Positions 7,684 through 15,573 of a stretch of DNA of 25,673 nucleotides are shown here, one piece after another (positions within the stretch are counted from its first letter, which is position 1; each line of letters opens with the position of its first letter). Made by a program: the position numbers and the translations under genes. The notes beneath the pieces were generated by a model. The model searched no databases. It was given only the letters and a program-made list of their open reading frames with translations, and was not told the origin of the DNA. This DNA is from a virus, in the IMG/VR virus record IMGVR_UViG_3300025669_000176, positions 1 to 25,673 of that record, one strand, 5' to 3'.

Positions 7684-7712
7684 ATTATATCAAAATCCAT
7701 ACTTTTTTGCAA
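7684..7712 (-). promoter_or_regulatory. Strong sigma70-type promoter directly at the ATG (leaderless candidate)
   Basis: On the minus strand TTGCAA (7707-7712), a 17-bp spacer and TATAAT (7684-7689) are seen. TGA in front of the -10 makes it an extended -10. Only six bases (TTCGCC) separate TATAAT from the ATG at 7677, which places the predicted transcription start at the A of the start codon. The TGA of the extended -10 is also the stop codon of the upstream 47-aa gene. Confidence 0.65.
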
Positions 7713-7833
7713 TTTTTTCCTTCTTAATGTTACGTTTTCGTTTCATTTTCTCTCTTGGATCCGGATTTTGAGCACGATTTACTGCATTTTGGAAAAATCT
7801 CTTAAGTTGTGCTTTTGTAGCTTCATTGGCCAT
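7690..7833 (-). CDS. Small basic protein (47 aa)
   Basis: This short frame starts at an ATG two bases after the stop of the 94-aa gene and ends in TGA. It encodes MANEATKAQLKRFFQNAVNR followed by a lysine/arginine-rich tail (KMKRKRNIKKEKIAKK) ending KYGF. The tight spacing and a complete start and stop between two genes make it believable. The strong positive charge suggests nucleic-acid binding (inference). No family is recognised. Confidence 0.6.
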   Translation of the reverse strand: MANEATKAQLKRFFQNAVNRAQNPDPREKMKRKRNIKKEKIAKKYGF

Positions 7834-7835
7834 GA

Positions 7836-8120
7836 TTAAATACCATACCGATCTTTTTTACCTTGTATCACTTCAAGAGGATAATCAACTTTCTCTCTAA
7901 AATCAATTATTGGGCCAAATATTTTCTCTAACACATCTACCGCCATAGCCCTCGCCCTAACAGTTTCTCCCGCCTTTTCATTAGACATATCCTTTAAACT
8001 ATCAATAGAATCTAATTTAGCCATCTCATCTAAAACATATTTTTGGAATTCTTGAAAAACATTATCATTTCGCAACCTTTTTATAAGTTCATCTGAAAGC
8101 ATGGGTATATTATACATCAT
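7836..8120 (-). CDS. Conserved-looking small helical phage protein (94 aa)
   Basis: The gene starts with two ATG codons overlapping the TGA of the terminase large subunit (TTATGATG), so it is translationally coupled to terL. The protein is helical and charged: LSDELIKRLRNDNVFQEFQKYV, then KAGETVRARAMAVDVLEKIFGP and DYPLEVIQGKKDRYGI. Small proteins of this size often follow terminase genes in podovirus-like phages, but I do not know a defined function. It may act in packaging or head assembly. Confidence 0.65.
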   Translation of the reverse strand: MMYNIPMLSDELIKRLRNDNVFQEFQKYVLDEMAKLDSIDSLKDMSNEKAGETVRARAMAVDVLEKIFGPIIDFREKVDYPLEVIQGKKDRYGI

Positions 8121-9610
8121 AAACCATAATTTTTACTTACTTCATTTTTTCTTTTATCGCGCCTATAACGCGAAACAGCTAAACTATAATCATCCATTGG
8201 AGCTTCGGCAATTTCTAATTGCATGGCAGCGCTGTCAAGCGTGTCATCATGCGCCCCTTTTGGAAACACAACCATCTCTACTTCCAAATCTTTACATTCC
8301 CCTTCAATATGATAAACACTTCCACTAGAATATCTCGGAATCAAACCTCTAATTCTAACCTCTTTTTGAGTCTTAGTGTGTTTCAAGGGAATTACATTTG
8401 GAAATTTATTTCTTTTTCTACATTCAGCTTTAAAGAAAGGCTCTAGCACTTTTAAATAAACTGTTTCTTCAATTCCTATCTTTTCAAAATTCTCATCGTG
8501 TAACCTAAAAATATACTTCATAAGATCATCTGAACCGAAATGAACTCGCATAGCTTTTAAATTCCAATTATTCTGTGGATCTACATAATTTCTAACAATG
8601 CCCGAAAAATCATTTTCCTTTTCCTTCCCTCCGGGATCTATCGTGGCAAATTTACGAGTATTAAGTGCGTCAACTTTTTCCCAACTTCTATATTTATTCC
8701 ACTTACTTTTAAATTCTTGGTGTTCGGAGGAAATGGGATTTCCTTGATATAACGCTGAGAACTCATAGGGTCCTAAAGAGTTTTCAGTAACCCTCAGATT
8801 TTCTATAGGAAATCTATCGGGCCAAAGTGCATCTCCTTTTTTTCTATAAGGTTCGTCTTTTATTGCAATAGCCGGGAAAGTTATCCGAGTCCATTTATCG
8901 TAAAATTCTTCACCCTCAATTTTTTGTTTTTCCTCATGTGCTAATAAACGCCCCACTAAATCATCTGTGTGCCACCTAGTATTAATAACAATAATCGCAG
9001 TTCCACCCTCTCTACGAGTATAAAACGTTGACCTGTACCAATTCCACCTAGATTCTCTAATAGTTTCTGAATCAGCTTCTTCTCTATTCTTGAACGGGTC
9101 ATCAATTATACCTATTTTAAAACCTTTACCAGTAATAGAGCCCCCAATACCAACCGCAGTATACCCGCCACCCTTTCCGGTCATCCACCGACCTTTAGCT
9201 TTTGTATCTGCTCGAAGTCTTGCCGCAAAAATATCCTTATAAGATGGGGATTGCATTATATCTCTAGTACCTTGTCCAAATTCAGTAGCCAATTCACTAG
9301 AATAAGAAGAAACAATAATAGGCCAATCGGGATGATGCCCTAAAACCCAAGCTGGGAATTTCTTAGTGGCAAGTTCCGACTTACCGTGACGGGGCGGGCA
9401 GTCTAGGATTATTCTTACATCTCTCCCTTCTTCCACTTCCTTAAGAGCATTTTGAAGTATAGCGGCCACGGTTTCATGGAACCATGTATCCTGATAAGCG
9501 GAATCTGTGGCTATAGCAAAATCAATTAGATTTTTTTTCGCTTGATGTATTACCAGTGTTCTCTTTTCTTCTGGCGATACGATCTGCGATTTTGTCGACT
9601 TGGTCATCAC
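8117..9610 (-). CDS. terL: Terminase large subunit (packaging ATPase/nuclease)
   Basis: The 497-aa product is the phage DNA-packaging motor. Walker A is CPPRHGKSEL (residues about 71-80). Walker B is IGIIDDPF (about 167-174). An arginine/threonine-rich coupling region holds the conserved INTRWHTDDLVGRLL. The C-terminal RNase H-like nuclease domain shows its first acidic residue in KFATIDPGGKE and a late one in GAHDDTLDSAAMQL. The length is typical. The gene begins inside the 3' end of the small-subunit gene; the 89-nt overlap is long, so a slightly later start cannot be excluded. The protein acts at the portal vertex of the procapsid. Confidence 0.95.
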   Translation of the reverse strand: MMTKSTKSQIVSPEEKRTLVIHQAKKNLIDFAIATDSAYQDTWFHETVAAILQNALKEVEEGRDVRIILDCPPRHGKSELATKKFPAWVLGHHPDWPIIVSSYSSELATEFGQGTRDIMQSPSYKDIFAARLRADTKAKGRWMTGKGGGYTAVGIGGSITGKGFKIGIIDDPFKNREEADSETIRESRWNWYRSTFYTRREGGTAIIVINTRWHTDDLVGRLLAHEEKQKIEGEEFYDKWTRITFPAIAIKDEPYRKKGDALWPDRFPIENLRVTENSLGPYEFSALYQGNPISSEHQEFKSKWNKYRSWEKVDALNTRKFATIDPGGKEKENDFSGIVRNYVDPQNNWNLKAMRVHFGSDDLMKYIFRLHDENFEKIGIEETVYLKVLEPFFKAECRKRNKFPNVIPLKHTKTQKEVRIRGLIPRYSSGSVYHIEGECKDLEVEMVVFPKGAHDDTLDSAAMQLEIAEAPMDDYSLAVSRYRRDKRKNEVSKNYGL

Positions 9611-10025
9611 TAAAAGTATTTAAAGGCTCATCACCGGAAGTGATGTCGCTTTTCTCACGCATATTATGGTTACTAGATAATATTAACTTGGCTATCGTAG
9701 AATTATAAGTACCTTCTAAACCACACTCAAGTAACCTCTGTTTTTGCTCTGCGATTATTGTATCCATTGCGACCCTGAATTCTGGATATAATCTGCCCCA
9801 ATCCTCTAGTGTGCTCGGAGCTTTTTTAAGGAATTTGGCGTATCCTTCTATAGTAGGGAGTTTTACCTTGAGAACACTTTTATACATAACATACCCTTTT
9901 TCCTCATTCTGTTGAACTACCTGTTTCTCAAAATCATCCTTACAGATTTTTAAATAATCTTTAAATCTTTGTCCGGAGTAAACCTTTTTATATGTTGTTT
10001 TATTTCCTGAATTTTTATTTCCCAT
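9522..10025 (-). CDS. terS: Terminase small subunit
   Basis: The 167-aa protein contains the classic small-subunit helix-turn-helix region: LPTIEGYAKFLKKAPSTLEDW, then YPEFRVAMDTIIAEQKQRL. The GLEGTYNSTIAKLILSSNHNMREK stretch, seen in many gp3-like DNA-packaging proteins, follows. It recognises phage DNA and hands it to TerL. The start is supported by AGAGGA about seven bases before the ATG, and a TATAAT box lies further upstream. The C-terminus overlaps terL. Confidence 0.88.
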   Translation of the reverse strand: MGNKNSGNKTTYKKVYSGQRFKDYLKICKDDFEKQVVQQNEEKGYVMYKSVLKVKLPTIEGYAKFLKKAPSTLEDWGRLYPEFRVAMDTIIAEQKQRLLECGLEGTYNSTIAKLILSSNHNMREKSDITSGDEPLNTFSDDQVDKIADRIARRKENTGNTSSEKKSN

Positions 10026-10065
10026 ACTGGTTTCCTCTTTTAGTTTTGTAAATTACCATACTCAA

Positions 10066-10071
10066 ATTATA
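10066..10071 (-). promoter_or_regulatory. Candidate -10 box before terS
   Basis: TATAAT occurs on the minus strand in the 52-base gap before terS, about 40 bases from the ATG. The -35 region (AGCGGT at 17 bases) is poor, so this is only a weak promoter call. Confidence 0.3.
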
Positions 10072-10077
10072 CACCAA

Positions 10078-12171
10078 TTATGGTTTTAACCGCTTTCTGA
10101 CTAATTCTTCTTTTCGTTCTTCCAAAGTTTTTACAGTTCTCGGCTTTCTAAAGCCATATTCCTTAAAGATTTTCTTTTTCAACGCATCTCTAGAACTAGA
10201 TTTCAATTTTTCTTTGCTACCATCCGACAATTCCTTATATTCCTGAGTCTTGCGAACTTCGTCAAACCAAATATTGTAAGCTCTATTATAGTTATTATTT
10301 GCTTCTTTAAACTTTTCTTCACCAACTTTTTCTTTAAATTGTTTCATTTCCTCACTAGTACTAGACTCCCAATTACTTCCATACTTATAAGTTGATACAC
10401 TCAAACCAAGAAACTCCGAAATGGTAGTAGCGAAAATCACTTCAAATTTTTCGTCTTTAACATCACCTATCGCCTGTAAAGATAAGGGGGTAACCGAATT
10501 TGTTATAGACTTTTCGATATTAAAAGGTTCCCCACCAAACATTTCTCCCCTGTAATAATCTCGTATAATAGATGCTACAGGCGCTAATTTATTTGAAAAA
10601 ACTCCATCTATAAATAAATCAAAAGCATCCTGCTGACCATACTCTCCTGCTGTTAAATTAGTCCACCTACCTGTAGACGCCTTTTTCCAAACTCCCCACT
10701 CCCCATTATGTTTTGTTGGCATAAGTCTCGCGGCCAACCTAGCAAGAGAACTCATACCACCAGTAATATCAACCCACTTTCCAAATATCTTCAATCTTCC
10801 GAAATTGGTACTTCTAGGATCCTCGTCAACAGAATCCGGATCTAAGAATTTTGCAAGCATAAAAATAGTTCCTAAATGCCCTACTATACTCACTAGATTC
10901 TTTCTAGCTTGGGTTTTAGTAAATGGGGTGGCTTGAGGATCGAATTGATGCGCTGTTAACGTATCAATGTTAGCTTTGAAGAATCTAAGAGACCAAAACA
11001 CAAAATTCAATTTCTTCTGAGTTTCAGCAGTCATGGCAACAGAACCTCTACCTGTTAAAGACCCGACTAAATGCCCTGCCCCCCTCGCCTCCGCAGGATC
11101 TAAAGTATTTAAACCCTGCTTATCCATCATGGATATAAACATATCCGCAAGATCGGCTCTCATTCGTAATGCTCCGCCACTAAAAGCGGTTTCAGATGCC
11201 CTAAATAATCTTCCTAATCCCGGAATCTTCTCGGGAATAGAAGTTGGAAATATTTCCTCATTTGTCACTCCCAACTGATAATTTCCGGCTTTATACTTAC
11301 CGTTAATACTATTAGGACGCGAATAAATATCGGCTCGCACAAAATCCATGGGTTCAAAACCATCTATCTTTTTTGCCTGTAACTCAGCTCCAATATCCTT
11401 AAAAGACTTAACAAGGTTTTGTGTCCATATTCTTTTCTGCTCTAACGAACCATAAAGATTCTTTATACCTTGTCTCCCAAAAAAACTATTATCAATAGAA
11501 GCCATTAATGACTTTCCAAGGTTGTTTAAAAATACCGGGGCTTCTTTTATCGGGGTTAGCAGGGCGTTCACGGGATCTTCTGTAAACTTAACTCGCCTGT
11601 TTTTCGCTTCCAATTTTATTTCTTTTATATAATTTTCTAAAGCAACCTGTTTTAATCCATACTTCAATCTTTTTGAATCATTGACCCATTCTTTTTTAGT
11701 ACCTTGCGGATCGTTTTCCCAGCCCGGGTTATCCCTTAATTTCTGTTCCCAATCACCACGAGATTCCGAAGTTTCCTGTGCCATTTGATTTATATGTTTT
11801 GCTTCTTCAAAAGTTATACCTACACCTAATCTACTTCTCGCCAAATCTTCTTTAAAGCCTTCTAAATTTTTTGGATCTAGAACTCCAATATCTTGCAAGC
11901 GTTCTATCTTTGAAATTATGTCTCGCTTCACTTTAGGAGTCATTCCCAATGCCCTTTTAGCCCAATTCTTAAAACCAGTAACCTGATTTTTCGAGAGTAA
12001 TTTACTTTCGTAAAGGGCATTAATCTTTAAAGCATTTTCGGGATCAACAAATCGTTCAAAAAGAGTTCTTCTTTGCTCACTAGACATTTCTGTCAGCTTA
12101 AAGGGATTTATTTTTTTGCTAACTAGAGCTTCTCTAAACTTAGCTTCTTGATTTTTAGTTAAACACCACAT
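10078..12171 (-). CDS. Large internal virion protein (LPD-type)
   Basis: The 697-aa protein begins MWCLTKNQEAKF. A charged helical N-terminal third includes VLDPKNLEGFKEDLARSRLG followed by VGITFEEAKHINQMAQ, typical of large polyvalent protein-associated phage proteins. The middle has aromatic and hydrophobic stretches (FVFWSLRFFKANIDTL, LVSIVGHLGTIFMLAKFL) that could insert into membranes. A basic helical tail ends in KKKIFKEYGFRKPR. Such proteins are thought to be packaged in the capsid or tail and ejected with the DNA in podoviruses (inference). The ATG lies inside the last 13 bases of the HNH gene. Confidence 0.7.
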   Translation of the reverse strand: MWCLTKNQEAKFREALVSKKINPFKLTEMSSEQRRTLFERFVDPENALKINALYESKLLSKNQVTGFKNWAKRALGMTPKVKRDIISKIERLQDIGVLDPKNLEGFKEDLARSRLGVGITFEEAKHINQMAQETSESRGDWEQKLRDNPGWENDPQGTKKEWVNDSKRLKYGLKQVALENYIKEIKLEAKNRRVKFTEDPVNALLTPIKEAPVFLNNLGKSLMASIDNSFFGRQGIKNLYGSLEQKRIWTQNLVKSFKDIGAELQAKKIDGFEPMDFVRADIYSRPNSINGKYKAGNYQLGVTNEEIFPTSIPEKIPGLGRLFRASETAFSGGALRMRADLADMFISMMDKQGLNTLDPAEARGAGHLVGSLTGRGSVAMTAETQKKLNFVFWSLRFFKANIDTLTAHQFDPQATPFTKTQARKNLVSIVGHLGTIFMLAKFLDPDSVDEDPRSTNFGRLKIFGKWVDITGGMSSLARLAARLMPTKHNGEWGVWKKASTGRWTNLTAGEYGQQDAFDLFIDGVFSNKLAPVASIIRDYYRGEMFGGEPFNIEKSITNSVTPLSLQAIGDVKDEKFEVIFATTISEFLGLSVSTYKYGSNWESSTSEEMKQFKEKVGEEKFKEANNNYNRAYNIWFDEVRKTQEYKELSDGSKEKLKSSSRDALKKKIFKEYGFRKPRTVKTLEERKEELVRKRLKP

Positions 12172-12800
12172 TTTAATTCAATCCTTTCTGTAAATTCCTC
12201 TATTTGATCGATATCATTATTTGTGTTTCCATATATCTGATGAAATTTCCTATGACATATTATACAAAAGGTTATTCCATTATCTATAGCAAATCTCAAA
12301 TCCCCCTCCTCCGCAAAATTTCTAATATGATGTGGGTGTAACTTAATCCCCCCTCTGTTACTACATTTCTGACAAGTCCAATTATCCCTAGCAAAGACAG
12401 CTTCTCTCCACAAACGATATTCCACTCGTTTTCTCCAAATCTTACTTTCATCTGTCTTTCCTTGTCCTCTCCCCCTATTTGCCTTACTTATCTTTTTTCT
12501 TGTTTCTTCCGAATGTCTATACCCCTTACGAGATTCCTGTATTTTATTTATATGTTCTTTAGTAAGCTTCCTACCCCTCAATGCTATCCCAAGTAATAAA
12601 TTTTTCCTACCTTTCAGGGCCAAACTAATTTTATTTTTTGTTTTCTGAGACAATTTACTACCTTTTCTGTTAGTATTTCCCTTCAAAGAACGACTAATTT
12701 TAGCATTCCTTACCTTTGATTTATGCATAGGATGCCCCGTCAAAGCTTTACTAATATTTTCATTATGTTTCTTTGTTCTTTTGTATATTCCTAATGGCAT
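12159..12800 (-). CDS. NUMOD3/HNH homing endonuclease
   Basis: The N-terminal two thirds (residues 1-115) carry several NUMOD3-like DNA-binding repeats: ENISKALTGHP, AKISRSLKGN, NKISLALKGRK, HINKIQESRKG, KKISKANRGRG. The C-terminal HNH domain holds CQKCSNRGGIKLHPHHIRNF and CIICHRKFHQIYG, giving two CxxC zinc knuckles and the HH catalytic pair. I chose the ATG at 12800 over a TTG at 12815 because it starts at MPLGIYKRTKK, a usual start in this family. The gene is wedged between two large virion genes with 18 bases on one side and a 13-nt overlap on the other, as expected for a mobile insertion. Confidence 0.9.
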   Translation of the reverse strand: MPLGIYKRTKKHNENISKALTGHPMHKSKVRNAKISRSLKGNTNRKGSKLSQKTKNKISLALKGRKNLLLGIALRGRKLTKEHINKIQESRKGYRHSEETRKKISKANRGRGQGKTDESKIWRKRVEYRLWREAVFARDNWTCQKCSNRGGIKLHPHHIRNFAEEGDLRFAIDNGITFCIICHRKFHQIYGNTNNDIDQIEEFTERIELKCGV

Positions 12801-12818
12801 ATTAATTATTCCCAAACA

Positions 12819-15572
12819 CTAACAACGAATGCTTTCGAGAAAACTATTCCATTGTCGTAGTCCGGGGGCCTTCTGTTCCTTAGTAATTTTTTCTACTTCC
12901 TGTTTGACTTTTTCAGATATCTTTCTTTTTGTCTTTTTTTCAAAAGCTTCTATTCTAGTATTCACTACATCCTCCATCATTGTAACAGGATTGCTAACAT
13001 CAATCTCACTCAAAATACTTATTTCCTGACCCATTCTTGTAGCCGATAAGGTAGCCAATTTTGTAGCCAATTCGGTATCAGAAGATCCTAATTCTTTTAA
13101 AGCAACATAAATAGAATTTACCAAGAGTCCTTGTGGAGGTTCTATTTTTCCTTTCAAAACTAACAAAGCATCTTCCGGATTATTAGCCACATATTCAGAA
13201 GCTTTCGCTATTTGTTCGACTTTAATCATCTGATTGTATGTCGTTAAACCCAGCCCCTCTTTTAATCTTCGAACATCGCTAATTTTCAACGCATCCAAAT
13301 GACCCGTGACCCTAGCTTGAAGTCTGGATACCTTTTCTATACCTTCTCCAACAGGTAATTGTGTAGAAGGAACACGAAGAATTGCGTGCAACTTCTCCTG
13401 CACTATTAAAGCCCTTGTCCATTCCCGCGTTAGCGCATCGTCCTCTGCTATTTTTAATCTTTCCTGATTTTTACGCAACTGATCTAAATACTTACTTAAT
13501 TTCTTTTCCTCACCTTCCAATTGTGAAATAGTCGCATTTCTAGGAACTTCATCGCCTTTTGTTGGTAACTCTAAAGCAAAATCAAAGGCTTCCTGCTCAC
13601 TAAGATTCGGATAAGCTTCCCGCACATTTTCAACAACACGATTAACAAGATTTTTACTTTTTAGTGAATGCGCTCTGATGGTTTCAATATCCCCCGCCTG
13701 AAACTTTTTACTACGCGCATACACTCTTTTTAAAGTACCAACATCGGTTGTATTTATCCCTGCCCGTTGTTCCCTAGCAATAACGGCTAAAGCCTCTGCT
13801 TGTACTACATTTTCCTGTAATTGAAGTCGCGTATTCTTTAATGTAGTTTTAACATCTCTGATATTCTTAACATTTTTTGTCTGTTCTTCAGTAACTTTTA
13901 CTAATTCTTTCGCTCTCCTGATCTCCTTTTCTTCAACAACAAGTTTCTTTGTAGGCACTTCTTCTTCTACCCTAACACTCTCATACAAATCTCCTACAGT
14001 TTTCAAACCCTCAATATTCCCTTTAGTAACTAAAACAGGCACTTCCAAATTATTACGTTGCGCAATAACGACTCTGTTAGAGCCGTCCGTAGTCTCTATA
14101 GTCTTATCTTCCAAAACATTTACAACAACAGGATCTTTAATACCAACTGCCTTTATATCGGCTTCCAAATTTACAAAAGCCTCACTTTCAACATCAACAG
14201 GATCCCTCGGAACAATTCTATCGGCATCAATAATACCTATTTGAGAATCTGGATCAGTTCCAAAACGAAACACAGCAAAATCTTCAGCAGAAACTAATTT
14301 ATGAGCATCCTTTTCCCTAGCTATTTCTTTTAACCTTTCAGGTATCTCAACTACTGCGGGTTCTAGTATCTTTGCCTCCCCGACAACTTCTTCCCCTACC
14401 TCCATTTTTGCTTTTGTCTCTACAGCTTTTATATCGGCAGACGTTATATTTCCTATATTCCCTTGTTTAATCTGATTAGCAAAATTAACAGTAATTTGCC
14501 CGCCGGCACCGCCCAGCAAACCCCCAAGACCCGCCATAGCGTTTCTAGCGGCTATCTCATCCATCCCTAGATCCTCTCTAAAAGTACTTTCTACAGCTAT
14601 TTCAATATCCTCTTGAACTATTTCCGTTCCGAACTCTTTCAACGCTGTCTTAACAACAACACGTTTAGTAAATCCGGATACAAACTTGCCCTTTTGTTGC
14701 GGACCAAACAACTCATCAGGAACCCATTTATCTACAAGACCTACTAGTAAACCAGTTCCAAGACCTAAATTCATTGCTTTACCTTTTGGCACACCCGCCT
14801 CTTGGGCAGCGGTACTGATAGAGTCTGCGGTTGAACCAGCAGAAACAGCGTAACCAAGAGCCGGATTTAAAGCAAATGCCCCCATTGACGCTATAACACC
14901 CGGACCCGCATAAAATATAGTTTCAAAAAGAAGCGTGGGTTTAGTATATTTCTCTATTGTCGACGAACTAACCCACTCATCACTTGGTCGAACATCCTCC
15001 CTTTCCCATAAACTTTGTGCGAATCTTTTCATACCTTCTGTCGTTTTACCAACAGTGGTTTCGTAAAAGTTGGCCCATTTATCCCCAATCTCTTTATTTT
15101 TTTCAGGCGTATACAAATCACGAATCGCTTGAGGTTGGTTTTTACCCGCGCGCATTATTAACGGATCTCTAATATCTTGTTCAATACGATAAGCAAGAAT
15201 ATCCGCAGCAAAATCAACTGTTGAAGTTATGAGATTAGATGCCGTGACTGTCGCTCTAGGAGCTAACTTCTTAAAGCCTGTAAAAATATCTGAGACAATA
15301 TTTTTCAAACTACCAAAAAATCCTAATTTTTCTTTAGGAGTTTCAACCTCTAATGCGGGAGATCGCGCAATACTTGGTAAAGTTACTTTCCCAGTGATAC
15401 CGTACTTGGAAGGATTAGCATTAATTGTATTAAATATAGCTTCATTAGAAGGAAGTCCACTAGGTTTGAGTTTAGAAACTCCCAAATCTAAATCAATACC
15501 GGTAGTAACACCAAACCTACTAGGGTTACTTTGGATTGTCTTAAGTATATCTTCATGTCTTGGTATTGGCAT
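12819..15572 (-). CDS. Large internal virion protein with ParB-like domain (917 aa)
   Basis: Two N-terminal repeats of a roughly 20-residue motif appear (ILKTIQSNPSRFGVT and IFNTINANPSKYGIT). Glycine/alanine-rich hydrophobic segments follow at about 213-285 and 342-362, candidates for membrane insertion. Residues about 445-518 resemble a ParB/sulfiredoxin-like domain (IIDADRIVPRD, LEADIKAVGIKDPVVVNVLE, ETTDGSNRVVIAQR). Long coiled coils occupy about 540-720. A C-terminal domain (LPVGEGIEKVSRLQARVTGHL, ASEYVANNPEDALLVLKGKI) ends in WNSFLESIRC. It is probably a packaged or ejected protein. The start is supported by GGAG five bases before the ATG, overlapping the upstream stop region. Confidence 0.72.
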   Translation of the reverse strand: MPIPRHEDILKTIQSNPSRFGVTTGIDLDLGVSKLKPSGLPSNEAIFNTINANPSKYGITGKVTLPSIARSPALEVETPKEKLGFFGSLKNIVSDIFTGFKKLAPRATVTASNLITSTVDFAADILAYRIEQDIRDPLIMRAGKNQPQAIRDLYTPEKNKEIGDKWANFYETTVGKTTEGMKRFAQSLWEREDVRPSDEWVSSSTIEKYTKPTLLFETIFYAGPGVIASMGAFALNPALGYAVSAGSTADSISTAAQEAGVPKGKAMNLGLGTGLLVGLVDKWVPDELFGPQQKGKFVSGFTKRVVVKTALKEFGTEIVQEDIEIAVESTFREDLGMDEIAARNAMAGLGGLLGGAGGQITVNFANQIKQGNIGNITSADIKAVETKAKMEVGEEVVGEAKILEPAVVEIPERLKEIAREKDAHKLVSAEDFAVFRFGTDPDSQIGIIDADRIVPRDPVDVESEAFVNLEADIKAVGIKDPVVVNVLEDKTIETTDGSNRVVIAQRNNLEVPVLVTKGNIEGLKTVGDLYESVRVEEEVPTKKLVVEEKEIRRAKELVKVTEEQTKNVKNIRDVKTTLKNTRLQLQENVVQAEALAVIAREQRAGINTTDVGTLKRVYARSKKFQAGDIETIRAHSLKSKNLVNRVVENVREAYPNLSEQEAFDFALELPTKGDEVPRNATISQLEGEEKKLSKYLDQLRKNQERLKIAEDDALTREWTRALIVQEKLHAILRVPSTQLPVGEGIEKVSRLQARVTGHLDALKISDVRRLKEGLGLTTYNQMIKVEQIAKASEYVANNPEDALLVLKGKIEPPQGLLVNSIYVALKELGSSDTELATKLATLSATRMGQEISILSEIDVSNPVTMMEDVVNTRIEAFEKKTKRKISEKVKQEVEKITKEQKAPGLRQWNSFLESIRC

Positions 15573-15573
15573 A

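Noticed and set aside
12159-12830. Group I or II intron, or intein, around the NUMOD3/HNH gene
   Set aside because: The HNH frame fills nearly all the space between the two virion genes, leaving no room for a catalytic intron RNA, and no intein splice motifs are present.
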